A stretch of DNA of 24,426 nucleotides from a virus. The notes beneath the pieces were generated by a model. It saw only the letters and a program-made list of their open reading frames with translations. It did not search any database and was not told where the DNA came from. The translations under genes were made by a program, and so were the position numbers. Below, one piece after another: positions 13,636 through 20,706 of the stretch. The stretch is from the IMG/VR virus record IMGVR_UViG_3300021085_002574, positions 1 through 24,426 of that record; one strand, written 5' to 3'. How positions within the stretch are numbered: the stretch's first letter is position 1; each line of letters starts with the position of its first letter.

Positions 13636-13721
13636 ATTATTATCAATGTTATAAAAAATTATTTATGCAGTTTAAGACAAATTGGGTGGATATGCAACCC
13701 ATGTTCTGATAGAATTAAAAA
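13636..13721. promoter_or_regulatory. Divergent control region with an inverted repeat
   Basis: This 86-base gap separates the leftward recombination block from the rightward Cro-like gene. It holds TGGGT-N9-ACCCA at 13683-13701, a candidate operator. Facing left, TTGCAT-N17-TAAACT is a plausible promoter that overlaps the dyad. Facing right, TAGAAT is a possible -10 box, with no clear -35. A Shine-Dalgarno sequence for the regulator is not obvious. A Cro-like protein made from the adjacent gene could bind here. Confidence 0.5.
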
Positions 13722-13934
13722 ATGAAATTAGGAATATGGTTAAAAGATAACAAGCATACACACAATACATTTGTTAATTATGCTTATGATGAAGGTGCAA
13801 CTTTTTCAATACATGCATTAGCAAAATGGTGTCGCGGTGTGCGTATACCTAGAAAAGAAGAGATGCAAATTATCTATGACCTCACTAATGGAAATGTAAC
13901 CCCAAATGATTTTTATAACCTAAAAGAAAAATAG
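13722..13934 (+). CDS. Cro/Cox-like small DNA-binding regulator
   Basis: Encodes 70 residues. LGIWLKDNKH starts like short phage Cro proteins; the HTH is loosely conserved (YAYDEGATFSIHALAKWCRGVRIPRKEEMQIIYDLTNG), with the ALAKWC-G-RIP-K pattern and the closing NVTPNDFYNL typical of that family. It lies divergent to the recombination operon and just before the initiator gene, the usual place for a Cro-like switch. The likely operator is the dyad at 13683-13701. The first HTH helix is atypical, so binding might be weak or altered. Confidence 0.82.
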   Translation: MKLGIWLKDNKHTHNTFVNYAYDEGATFSIHALAKWCRGVRIPRKEEMQIIYDLTNGNVTPNDFYNLKEK

Positions 13935-13973
13935 TTCTTGCAATGGTGATACTTTATAAGTACATTATGGGCT

Positions 13974-14363
13974 ATGAGTATTGATGCACTAGGTTGGGTA
14001 AAAAAACAAAAATGTAATACGCCTTCAACAAAATTAGTGCTTTTTATACTTGGCAACTATGCCGATGAAAAAAATAGTTGTTACCCTAGTGAAAAACATT
14101 TGGGTAAAATATGTGGTATATCAGATAGGCAAGTGCGCAGAGCGCTAACATGGCTTACAGAAAATAATTTAATTACTATACAGCACCGCAAAGGTACTTC
14201 TAATCGCTATTTTCTTAGTATGGACGCACATGTCCACACTAGTATGGACATACATGTCCTACCTGTTAGGACACCAGTGTCCGCCTATACTAAAGATATA
14301 CAAAAGAATAAGACTAAAAAATTGAATAACAAAAAAAGGAGTAAGAATGAACTTGCAGGCTAA
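13974..14363 (+). CDS. Replication initiator-like helix-turn-helix protein (lambda-O-like position)
   Basis: Encodes 129 residues. The N-terminal winged helix (about 5-70) is marked by YPSEKHLGKICGISDRQVRRALTWLTENNLIT, as in phage initiators and the HTH_36 family. The C-terminal third is a flexible, polar region ending in a basic Lys/Asn-rich tail. Inside this C-terminal coding part lie three dyad iterons (14222-14282), the layout of lambda gene O and its origin. A weak promoter (TTGCAA-N17-TACATT) may precede it. It overlaps the primase-helicase start by 17 bases. Initiator function is inferred. Confidence 0.8.
   Translation: MSIDALGWVKKQKCNTPSTKLVLFILGNYADEKNSCYPSEKHLGKICGISDRQVRRALTWLTENNLITIQHRKGTSNRYFLSMDAHVHTSMDIHVLPVRTPVSAYTKDIQKNKTKKLNNKKRSKNELAG
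14222..14282. repeat. Three dyad iterons, putative origin of replication
   Basis: Three 14-bp units each have the form GGAC-N6-GTCC: GGACGCACATGTCC (14222-14235), GGACATACATGTCC (14246-14259) and GGACACCAGTGTCC (14269-14282). Starts are 24 and 23 bases apart. The second and third are perfect dyads with six-base arms; the first keeps four to five bases. The flanks TTAGTATGGAC, CTAGTATGGAC also repeat. They lie inside the initiator-like gene. An AT-rich stretch follows at once (14283-14346). Confidence 0.75.
14283..14346. other. AT-rich stretch next to the iterons, possible unwinding element
   Basis: These bases, from the last iteron to the primase-helicase start, are dominated by A and T with A-runs (ACTAAAAAATTGAATAAC and neighbours). 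They also encode the Lys/Asn tail of the initiator-like protein and hold AAAGGAG for the next gene. Placement beside ordered dyads matches lambda-type origins. Composition alone is weak evidence in such an AT-rich genome. Confidence 0.45.
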
Positions 14364-16035
14364 ACTAAAGAATGAACATAATATAAATGCAGATAATTGC
14401 GATATTGGAACACACAAAATTAATTGTCCACAATGTCAACCACCACACAACCCAAAGGATAGACCTCTTAGTCTGACTATTGATACTGATACCGCGTTAT
14501 GGCTATGCCATCATTGCAATTTTAGCGGCTCAGTGAAAGAAAAAGGCGCAACTGGTGTGGTTAAAGCAAAGGTAGTCAAGAAAGATATAAATTTTAATCA
14601 AAAATCTAATAATTTTTTGGATACATATTTTACAGGCAGATCAATAAGTAGAGATACCTATGAAAGTTTTAATATATTTTCAAATGATAGTAGATGGATA
14701 GCTTTTCCATACAACGGATTTAATAACAGGTGTGACAATATTAAATATAGGACTGTAGACAAACAGTTCAAACAAACACCAAATGCTAAAAAAAGTTTAT
14801 ATAATTATGCGCATGTTAAAGATGCAAAGACTGTTGTTTTTGTAGAGGGTGAGATAGATGTAATAAGTCTTTGGGAGGTTGGCATAAAAAATTGTACAAC
14901 CATACCCGATGGTGCGCCTGCGAAAGTATCATATAAAGAGAATGACAAAAGGTTTAGCTGTTTACAGACACACCCACTTAAAGCACATAAGATTATTTTA
15001 TTTGTTGATTCTGATGGTGCAGGTGAAAACTTGAACAAAGAGTTGGTTCATAGGTATGGAAAAGATAGATGTTGGGTAGTGCAGACACCAAAAGACTGCA
15101 AAGATGCAAATGATGTACTTGTAAAGCATGGAGCAAGCGCTCTAAAGCAACTGGTTGAAAGAGCAAAGCCATTGCCTGTTGATGGCTTGTATACAGTAAA
15201 AAATTACACACAAGAAGTATTAGATTTATATAATGGCAACTATGATAAACCTTTAGAAATTGGTTATCCAAACCTAGACAAGCTATACAAAGTGCAAAAA
15301 GGTACGTTTCATGTTTGGACTGGTATACCAAATCATGGGAAAAGTACGTTTTTAGATCAAGTGCTAGTACGTTTAGCCAAGCAACATGGTTGGAAGTTTG
15401 CTTTATTTTCACCCGAACATTCAACCAAGATGCATATTAGAAGGCTTGCACAAATAGTTGCTGAGAAGCCATTTGATCAAGGTTTCACTAGCAGAATGAA
15501 GACTGATGAATTACATGCTACTTTAGAGTGGATACATGAGCATTTTTATTTTATTGAAACAAGGGAACATATACCAAATATTACAAAAATTCTTGATATT
15601 GCGAAGCAAAGTTGTCAAAAATTTGGCATTAATGGGATTGTTATAGACCCTTACAATGAAGTTGATGCTAGAAGGCAAGGTAATTATAGAGAAGATGAAC
15701 ACATAAGAGACTTTATATCTAACTGCAAAAGGTTCGCTAGAACACATGATTGCAGTGTTTGGGTTGTAGCACATCCTACAAAAATGCAAAAAGATAATGA
15801 TGGGGGTTATGCGCCACCAACAGCGTATGATATAGCAGGTGCTTCACATTGGCATAACCAAAGTGATGCAGTTGTTACCGTACATAGAGATTTTGATGAT
15901 GATAGTGTTAGTATTATTACTAGGAAGATAAGAGAGCAAGGATTATACGGCTCAATTGGTGAAGCTAAGTTTGAATACGATCAAGTAAAAAGAATTTTTG
16001 TAGAACGTGATTATAACGCTGACTGGGACTATTAA
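14347..16035 (+). CDS. Primase-helicase (T7 gp4-like: zinc ribbon, TOPRIM, RecA-like helicase)
   Basis: Encodes 562 residues, close to T7 gp4 in length and order. The zinc ribbon lies within residues 18-60 (NCPQC ... LCHHC). The TOPRIM primase part shows VFVEGEID (Glu167) and FVDSDGAGE (Asp221, Asp223). A helicase half follows: Walker A GIPNHGKST (Lys332), a Walker-B-like GIVIDPYNEVD, and VVAHPTKMQ near the sensor region. It should make primers and unwind DNA at the fork with the origin just upstream. AAAGGAG lies six bases before ATG. It is the second gene of the rightward early unit. Confidence 0.93.
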   Translation: MNLQAKLKNEHNINADNCDIGTHKINCPQCQPPHNPKDRPLSLTIDTDTALWLCHHCNFSGSVKEKGATGVVKAKVVKKDINFNQKSNNFLDTYFTGRSISRDTYESFNIFSNDSRWIAFPYNGFNNRCDNIKYRTVDKQFKQTPNAKKSLYNYAHVKDAKTVVFVEGEIDVISLWEVGIKNCTTIPDGAPAKVSYKENDKRFSCLQTHPLKAHKIILFVDSDGAGENLNKELVHRYGKDRCWVVQTPKDCKDANDVLVKHGASALKQLVERAKPLPVDGLYTVKNYTQEVLDLYNGNYDKPLEIGYPNLDKLYKVQKGTFHVWTGIPNHGKSTFLDQVLVRLAKQHGWKFALFSPEHSTKMHIRRLAQIVAEKPFDQGFTSRMKTDELHATLEWIHEHFYFIETREHIPNITKILDIAKQSCQKFGINGIVIDPYNEVDARRQGNYREDEHIRDFISNCKRFARTHDCSVWVVAHPTKMQKDNDGGYAPPTAYDIAGASHWHNQSDAVVTVHRDFDDDSVSIITRKIREQGLYGSIGEAKFEYDQVKRIFVERDYNADWDY

Positions 16036-16038
16036 ATT

Positions 16039-16695
16039 ATGGATATTGGAAAAATATACGATCTTATAGCTAATGAATATGAAAATAATTATTCAGATGA
16101 GCGTGTAGGTGAAATTGTAGAAGCTGAAAACAACTATATAAAAGAGGTTATGCCCTATCAAGATGGAACAATATTAGATTGCGGAAGTGGAACAGGATTA
16201 CTTATAGACTTGCTTGGCATAAAACAAAACTTATACACTGGTATTGATGAATCAAAAAACATGATGCAAATAGCAAAAAAAAAATATCCACAACACAAAT
16301 TTTTAAGAGGTGATGTTTTTAAACATAAAGGACTTTATGACTGTGTAGTAAGTCTTTTTAGTGTCCCCGACTATTGCGGCATTGATATAATAAAAAAATC
16401 ATATGATCTTTTAAATGAAAAAGGTTTATTTGTATCAACATTTATAAATGCAGATGGCGCATATAAAAAAATACATTGCATAGAGGAACTTGGTGTTGAT
16501 TATGAGCCACATAGGTTTACATATGCACAAATTAAAAGCGAACTAGATAAAAACAAATTCTCTTGGTATTATATATTATCAATATGCAACATAGAGACAT
16601 GTACAGATGTACAAGAAATGACCAACTATCTTTTAAACAATAAACACAATTTAAAAAAAGCTAAATACTTTTTCGTGATGGGACAAAAAATATGA
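16039..16695 (+). CDS. Class I SAM-dependent methyltransferase, substrate unknown
   Basis: Encodes 218 residues. The Rossmann signatures are TILDCGSGTGLL (motif I), YTGIDESKNMMQIAK (acidic residue that binds the SAM ribose) and FLRGDVF. No DNA-methylase active-site motif such as DPPY or PC is visible, so the target could be a small molecule, protein or RNA. Its ATGA shares bases with the PAPS-reductase-like gene, which suggests they work together. It begins three bases after the primase-helicase stop. Confidence 0.88.
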   Translation: MDIGKIYDLIANEYENNYSDERVGEIVEAENNYIKEVMPYQDGTILDCGSGTGLLIDLLGIKQNLYTGIDESKNMMQIAKKKYPQHKFLRGDVFKHKGLYDCVVSLFSVPDYCGIDIIKKSYDLLNEKGLFVSTFINADGAYKKIHCIEELGVDYEPHRFTYAQIKSELDKNKFSWYYILSICNIETCTDVQEMTNYLLNNKHNLKKAKYFFVMGQKI

Positions 16696-17825
16696 GACTA
16701 AATTTAAACATGAATGTATTTGATGCAGCTTTATCAAGACTGCAAGAATTATATGAACAAGATCACACAATAGTAATATCTCAAAGTGGAGGTAAGGATT
16801 CTACAGTTTGTATGGAACTAGCTATCATGGCAGCAGATGCCGCAGGCAAGCTTCCGATAAATGTCATACATAGAGATGAAGAGATATTATTTCCAAATAC
16901 TTATGAATATTTAGAAAGGTGCGCTCAAAGACCCGAGATTAATTTTCATCATGTATGGGCAGGTCAACCAGTTGTAAATGTATTTAATAGAGCCAACCCT
17001 TACTGGTATATATTTGATGAAACAATACCCAAAGAAGAATGGGTAAGACAACCTCCTGATTATGCATATCAAATTAAAGAAAAAAATATACAAGCTTTAG
17101 TTACAAAAGAAAGGTTTCCAACTGAAGAGGGGAAAGATTTACTTTCATGCATAGGGTTAAGAGTACAAGAAAGCCCAAACAGAAGAATGGGTTTATTTTC
17201 AAGCAAAGGACATATCACAAAACCAAATAAGCTTGGTGTTAAATACTTGCGACCTATTTATGATTGGACTGATGGAGATGTATGGAAAGCAATTAATGAT
17301 TTTAAATGGGACTATAACCATGCATATGATGTGATGGTAAAACATGGAAGGTCAAAAAATAAGTTAAGGATTGCTCCACTTACAATGACAACTTCAGGAA
17401 TTCCTGATTTGCAGTTAGCACAGAAAGCATGGCCTCGTTGGTTTGACTCTGTTTGTCATAGACTAGATGGCATAAGAACAGTTGCACAGTTTGGTAAAAT
17501 TTCATGTCAACCTAGAAGAAGAGCAGGTGAAACTTGGGAAGAATGTTATCAACGTGAGTGTATTGATGAAGCGCCAACTTGGATAAAACAAAGATCAGAA
17601 CTAGCATTGCGCAATCAACTAGAGAGACACAGAAGACAAAATGGCAACATACCGTTCCCGCAAATTAATGCAATAAGAGCAAATCCAATCGGCTCATACA
17701 AAAAACTTTGCATGGCTATGTGGAACGGAGACCCTTTCAGCATGAAGGCTGCTTTTTTACCATATATGGAACCTGAATATTTTAGAAAAGGAGAGGGCTT
17801 TTGGGGTGGTAAACCAACATTCTAA
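16692..17825 (+). CDS. PAPS-reductase-like PP-loop protein (IbrA/DndC-like)
   Basis: Encodes 377 residues, longer than a plain PAPS reductase. A PP-loop, SQSGGKDSTV (residues 30-39), is followed by helix and strand elements of an adenine-nucleotide alpha-hydrolase fold, and later by RPIYDWTDGDVWKAI, the usual closing region of these enzymes. The C-terminal part has Cys, Trp and basic residues (RRRAGETWEECYQREC). In cells this superfamily includes DndC, which puts sulfur into DNA, and IbrA, which pairs with a ParB-like IbrB. The ParB-like protein here is two genes downstream. The actual reaction is unknown. Confidence 0.85.
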   Translation: MRLNLNMNVFDAALSRLQELYEQDHTIVISQSGGKDSTVCMELAIMAADAAGKLPINVIHRDEEILFPNTYEYLERCAQRPEINFHHVWAGQPVVNVFNRANPYWYIFDETIPKEEWVRQPPDYAYQIKEKNIQALVTKERFPTEEGKDLLSCIGLRVQESPNRRMGLFSSKGHITKPNKLGVKYLRPIYDWTDGDVWKAINDFKWDYNHAYDVMVKHGRSKNKLRIAPLTMTTSGIPDLQLAQKAWPRWFDSVCHRLDGIRTVAQFGKISCQPRRRAGETWEECYQRECIDEAPTWIKQRSELALRNQLERHRRQNGNIPFPQINAIRANPIGSYKKLCMAMWNGDPFSMKAAFLPYMEPEYFRKGEGFWGGKPTF

Positions 17826-18160
17826 TGAGTGCTACATTCCGCAAAACTGATAAATTTTATATGGACATTAAAGACTTATTAAAAAAAGAAAAAAGTTTAT
17901 GGCTTGAAGAAAACATTAATTCTGTTAAATGGATTTGGGCTAAAACATATGCGAAAATTGCACCACATTATTATATAAGAAAGCATGAACAACCATATCT
18001 TTACGGTATTCTTCAAAGAATGATAGAATCACATGGTCAAGATGAACTTTACACAAACCATAAGGGTACGACATATCCTTGCAGATATTTTTATCATGGT
18101 AAATATAAATACTGGGAAATGTCACCCGTAATAAACAGAGCAGAGGTAAGCAATGGCTAA
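17825..18160 (+). CDS. Conserved-looking protein lying between the PAPS-reductase-like and ParB-like genes
   Basis: Encodes 111 residues, with one-base (TAATG) and eight-base overlaps to its neighbours. The features are IWAKTYAKIAPHYYIRKHE, helix YLYGILQRMIESHG, a Cys-Arg-Tyr segment and YKYWEMSPVINRAE. I recall similar short proteins in phage clusters, always unnamed, ending with the Y-W-x-M-x-x-P-hydrophobic-x-x-R pattern. The Trp, Tyr and His content suits a nucleotide or nucleic-acid contact. Always placed between these two partners, it may be their third component. Confidence 0.78.
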   Translation: MSATFRKTDKFYMDIKDLLKKEKSLWLEENINSVKWIWAKTYAKIAPHYYIRKHEQPYLYGILQRMIESHGQDELYTNHKGTTYPCRYFYHGKYKYWEMSPVINRAEVSNG

Positions 18161-18965
18161 ATTTAAAGGTAAGGCACAAGTAGAGAAAAAAAATGAGGTA
18201 TTAAAAGCACTTGATGTGCAATATATTACACATGATAGAATTGTACCGAACACCTACAACCCTAATAGACAATCAGAAGATGAATTTGAACTACTAAAAA
18301 GATCAATGACTGAAGATGGTTTTACACAGCCGATTGTGTGTGTACAACATGAAGATCAAAAAGGAATGTTTAGAATTGTTGATGGCGAACATAGATGGAG
18401 ATGCTCAAAAGAATTAGGTTATGCAGAGATACCTATAGTTGTCACACCTATGACAATGGAACAGGCAAGAATCGCAACACTAAGACACAACAGAGCAAGA
18501 GGTTCAGAAGATATTGAATTAACAGCTAATGTATTAAGAGACTTAGAAACACTTGGTGCTTTAGACTGGGCGCAAGATAGTTTGATGATGGACGATCTAG
18601 AACTGCAACGTATGCTTGATGATATTCCTGCTCCTGATGCAATGGCAGGTGAAGAGTGGAGCGGTGCATGGATACCATCAGATAATGATTCCGCAGAAGA
18701 TGGAGTTGAAGGTGTTGAGCATAAAACTAATGACGGTGTTATGGTTAAATCCTTGACTGTTGAAGCGTTAAACAGACAAAGAGAAGTTGAACAAATAGTA
18801 GCAAATGCAAAGACTGAAGAAGAACGAAAAATGGCAGTACAAGAAGCAAACTTTTACAGACTTAATTTAGTGTTTAGTGGTGAAGAAGCAGATACGGTAA
18901 AAAAAGCTTTAGGACAAAATCCTGCTGAACAATTGTTGGCATTCTGCAAGCAAGTACAGGACTGA
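18153..18965 (+). CDS. ParB-like nuclease-fold protein (IbrB-like)
   Basis: Encodes 270 residues. The ParB/Srx fold is marked by VPNTYNPNRQSEDEFELLKRS, the helix DGFTQPIVC and box VDGEHRWRCSKELG, the nucleotide-binding segment of the family. The C-terminal half is helical and acidic with no recognised domain. Members bind or cleave DNA, or use CTP/ATP as cofactors. GAGGTAAG precedes ATG by a few bases. It shares a cluster with the PAPS-reductase-like protein, the pairing also seen in IbrA/IbrB. DNA modification, regulation or anti-restriction are possible roles. Confidence 0.87.
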   Translation: MAKFKGKAQVEKKNEVLKALDVQYITHDRIVPNTYNPNRQSEDEFELLKRSMTEDGFTQPIVCVQHEDQKGMFRIVDGEHRWRCSKELGYAEIPIVVTPMTMEQARIATLRHNRARGSEDIELTANVLRDLETLGALDWAQDSLMMDDLELQRMLDDIPAPDAMAGEEWSGAWIPSDNDSAEDGVEGVEHKTNDGVMVKSLTVEALNRQREVEQIVANAKTEEERKMAVQEANFYRLNLVFSGEEADTVKKALGQNPAEQLLAFCKQVQD

Positions 18966-19075
18966 TGCCATATCAAGGATTTGTACGTTTACATCAATAT
19001 GTGCCAAAAAAGGCTGCAAATATTAAAAAACAGTGCATTCTAAGCCGCCTGAAGAGATTATTAACACCTAACTGA
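18965..19075 (+). CDS. 36-residue basic peptide, possible coupling ORF
   Basis: The ATG shares one base with the ParB-like stop (TGATG), and the frame ends four bases before the next gene. The product, MPYQGFVRLHQYVPKKAANI and a basic helix (KKQCILSRLKRLLTPN), is strongly cationic. It may be a real micropeptide or only a reinitiation bridge keeping ribosomes moving. Without it, 114 bases would be an unusual gap in this tight unit. Confidence 0.45.
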   Translation: MPYQGFVRLHQYVPKKAANIKKQCILSRLKRLLTPN

Positions 19076-19079
19076 TGCT

Positions 19080-19718
19080 ATGGGTATAGACTATATTTGC
19101 ACTGCTGTAGCTGAAAGGCGACCTTTTGTTATGTATCTTGAAGACCATATACCAAACCTTCAAGTTGTATGGGATAAAAACAAAGACCCAATGGAAACTT
19201 TTACGCGAGCGTGGAAAACATATCCCGACAAACCATCACTTAGGCTACAAGATGATTTAATTTTATGTGAAGGTTTTTTATCTAAAGCTCATGCAGTAAT
19301 ACAAAAACATCCAAACTCTGTTATTCAATTTTTTAGTATGCGAACAGCAGATATACAAACTGGGACTAGGTGGGAAAATGGCTCTAACTGGATAGGAAAT
19401 TTATGTCATTATTTGCCTGCAGGAATGGCAGGTGAAATATACGAGTTCAGCAAAACATGGAAGCGTAAAGAAGAACATCCAACAGCAGATGATCTTTTAA
19501 TGGCGGATTATTTTAAAGAGAACAAAATTAAATATCTTTTGCATTGTCCAAACTTGGTAGATCATGCAGAAGTTTATTCAGTTATAAACAGAAGCAGATC
19601 TAAATACAGAAAATCAAAAACATTCGTCAATCCTGAATATAAACACTTCCCTTTAATAAAAGATTTTAGTGTTCGTATGAAATATTTAGATATTGATGAT
19701 TTTACTGAAATAGAATAA
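19080..19718 (+). CDS. Glycosyltransferase-like protein (GT-A-like fold suspected)
   Basis: Encodes 212 residues. Family-like parts are AERRPFVMYLEDHIPNLQVVWD, the following FTRAW, and SLRLQDDLILCEGFL, a Q-D-D acidic motif of the kind that binds a metal and nucleotide sugar. I recall phage proteins with the same layout (R-R near the start, W-D, then L-Q-D-D) and no firm function. No membrane segment is visible. It overlaps the oxygenase-like gene by one base. A sugar-transfer role on DNA or envelope is possible, but unproven. Confidence 0.7.
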   Translation: MGIDYICTAVAERRPFVMYLEDHIPNLQVVWDKNKDPMETFTRAWKTYPDKPSLRLQDDLILCEGFLSKAHAVIQKHPNSVIQFFSMRTADIQTGTRWENGSNWIGNLCHYLPAGMAGEIYEFSKTWKRKEEHPTADDLLMADYFKENKIKYLLHCPNLVDHAEVYSVINRSRSKYRKSKTFVNPEYKHFPLIKDFSVRMKYLDIDDFTEIE

Positions 19719-20221
19719 TGGCAGATCAAAACTTTGATGTACCACTTAAACCTTTCCAAATAAGCAATCCTGTAGTAGCAATAACAACAATTGATCTCAA
19801 TGAACAGTACATAGAGCCTGCAAATGATGTGCTAGATAATTTGTTTCCTGTAAAAGGTAGGTCACTTAGAACTTGGGGAAGAAATAAAAATCAACATGCA
19901 AGCAAAGACCCACACTGGATGCGAATAAAAAAAGGTACTCCGTTGCACACAGACCCTCTATATGAAAGGTATAGCCATCACTTTGTTTTAAAGGCAGAAG
20001 ATTATGGTCTGAGAGGTTATGATAAGGTAGAAACAAAAATCAAAAGAGGTACTGTGTATGTACTTGATGTGCATTCACCACACCAAGTAACATATCACGA
20101 TGAAAAAAATCCTTGGTATCTAAGCGTATCTTTTGATGCTAACTCAATAGTTCCTTTTGAAGAGTCAATACCAATACTTATCAAATACGCTTTAACCGCT
20201 GACTTCATAAAAACTAAGTAA
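19718..20221 (+). CDS. Putative 2-oxoglutarate/Fe(II) oxygenase-like protein
   Basis: Encodes 167 residues. A candidate iron site is His77-x-Asp79 (PLHTDP) with a later His at 119 or 122 (LDVHSPHQV) after GTVYVLDV, the spacing of cupin-like 2OG oxygenases. The usual downstream Arg is not obvious; Lys130 lies nearby. Asp/Asn-hydroxylase-like or nucleic-acid oxygenase are both possible. ATG shares a base with the upstream stop (TAATG). Its end overlaps the convergent gene by eight bases. Confidence 0.72.
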   Translation: MADQNFDVPLKPFQISNPVVAITTIDLNEQYIEPANDVLDNLFPVKGRSLRTWGRNKNQHASKDPHWMRIKKGTPLHTDPLYERYSHHFVLKAEDYGLRGYDKVETKIKRGTVYVLDVHSPHQVTYHDEKNPWYLSVSFDANSIVPFEESIPILIKYALTADFIKTK

Positions 20222-20690
20222 TATTCTGCGCATTGTATGAATTCTTTAATGCATGCATAAGGTGATCTTTGGCAATGTTAAAGTCATTATAGCCATTAAC
20301 AATACTCTCAAAGTATCGGCTTGATGGCGGGTATACATCATTACTGTTCATTAAATAAATCATAACTTTGGTAGTACCAAACATATCACCTAAAGCAGGT
20401 ATATTGATAACTTGCTTTCTATATAAGTTAGGATACCCTTCATAAATATCTAACTTACCTTCACAAACATCAGTAATCCTCCATAAACCTAAAGGTACTT
20501 GTCCATCATCACTAGGCTCTATATCAGCAACACCTCTAAACTTTAAGGCAAAGCCATCAACTATTGCGCTACCCAATGGCTCAGCATGTGGGCATCTGTA
20601 TTGCATTTGTCCCATGTTTAGATTGCTTCCATATGCACCGTATAAGTAATCCATATTTTTCACAGGTTTTTCTTCTAGAATTTTATTCAT
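20214..20690 (-). CDS. Gamma-glutamylcyclotransferase-like (GGCT/AIG2) protein
   Basis: Encodes 158 residues. YGAYGSNLNMGQM holds the substrate-binding Y-G-S-N-L loop, and KLDIYEGYPNLYRK carries the likely catalytic Glu of the GGCT fold. Members cleave gamma-glutamyl amines or peptides into 5-oxoproline and a free amine. AAAAGGAG lies ahead of ATG. It is the second gene after the amidoligase, a pairing described for phages by Iyer and colleagues (amidoligase comparative study). Together they may make and remove a peptide-like link. Confidence 0.9.
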   Translation of the reverse strand: MNKILEEKPVKNMDYLYGAYGSNLNMGQMQYRCPHAEPLGSAIVDGFALKFRGVADIEPSDDGQVPLGLWRITDVCEGKLDIYEGYPNLYRKQVINIPALGDMFGTTKVMIYLMNSNDVYPPSSRYFESIVNGYNDFNIAKDHLMHALKNSYNAQNIT

Positions 20691-20706
20691 GTTATCTCCT
20701 TTTTAA

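Noticed and set aside
14993-15424. 143-residue minus-strand frame within the primase-helicase
   Set aside because: The plus-strand gene has clear catalytic motifs here; the reverse frame is a compositional shadow.
19573-19590. GTTTA-N8-TAAAC resembling the operator dyad
   Set aside because: The spacing differs (8, not 6) and it lies inside a gene without a promoter nearby.
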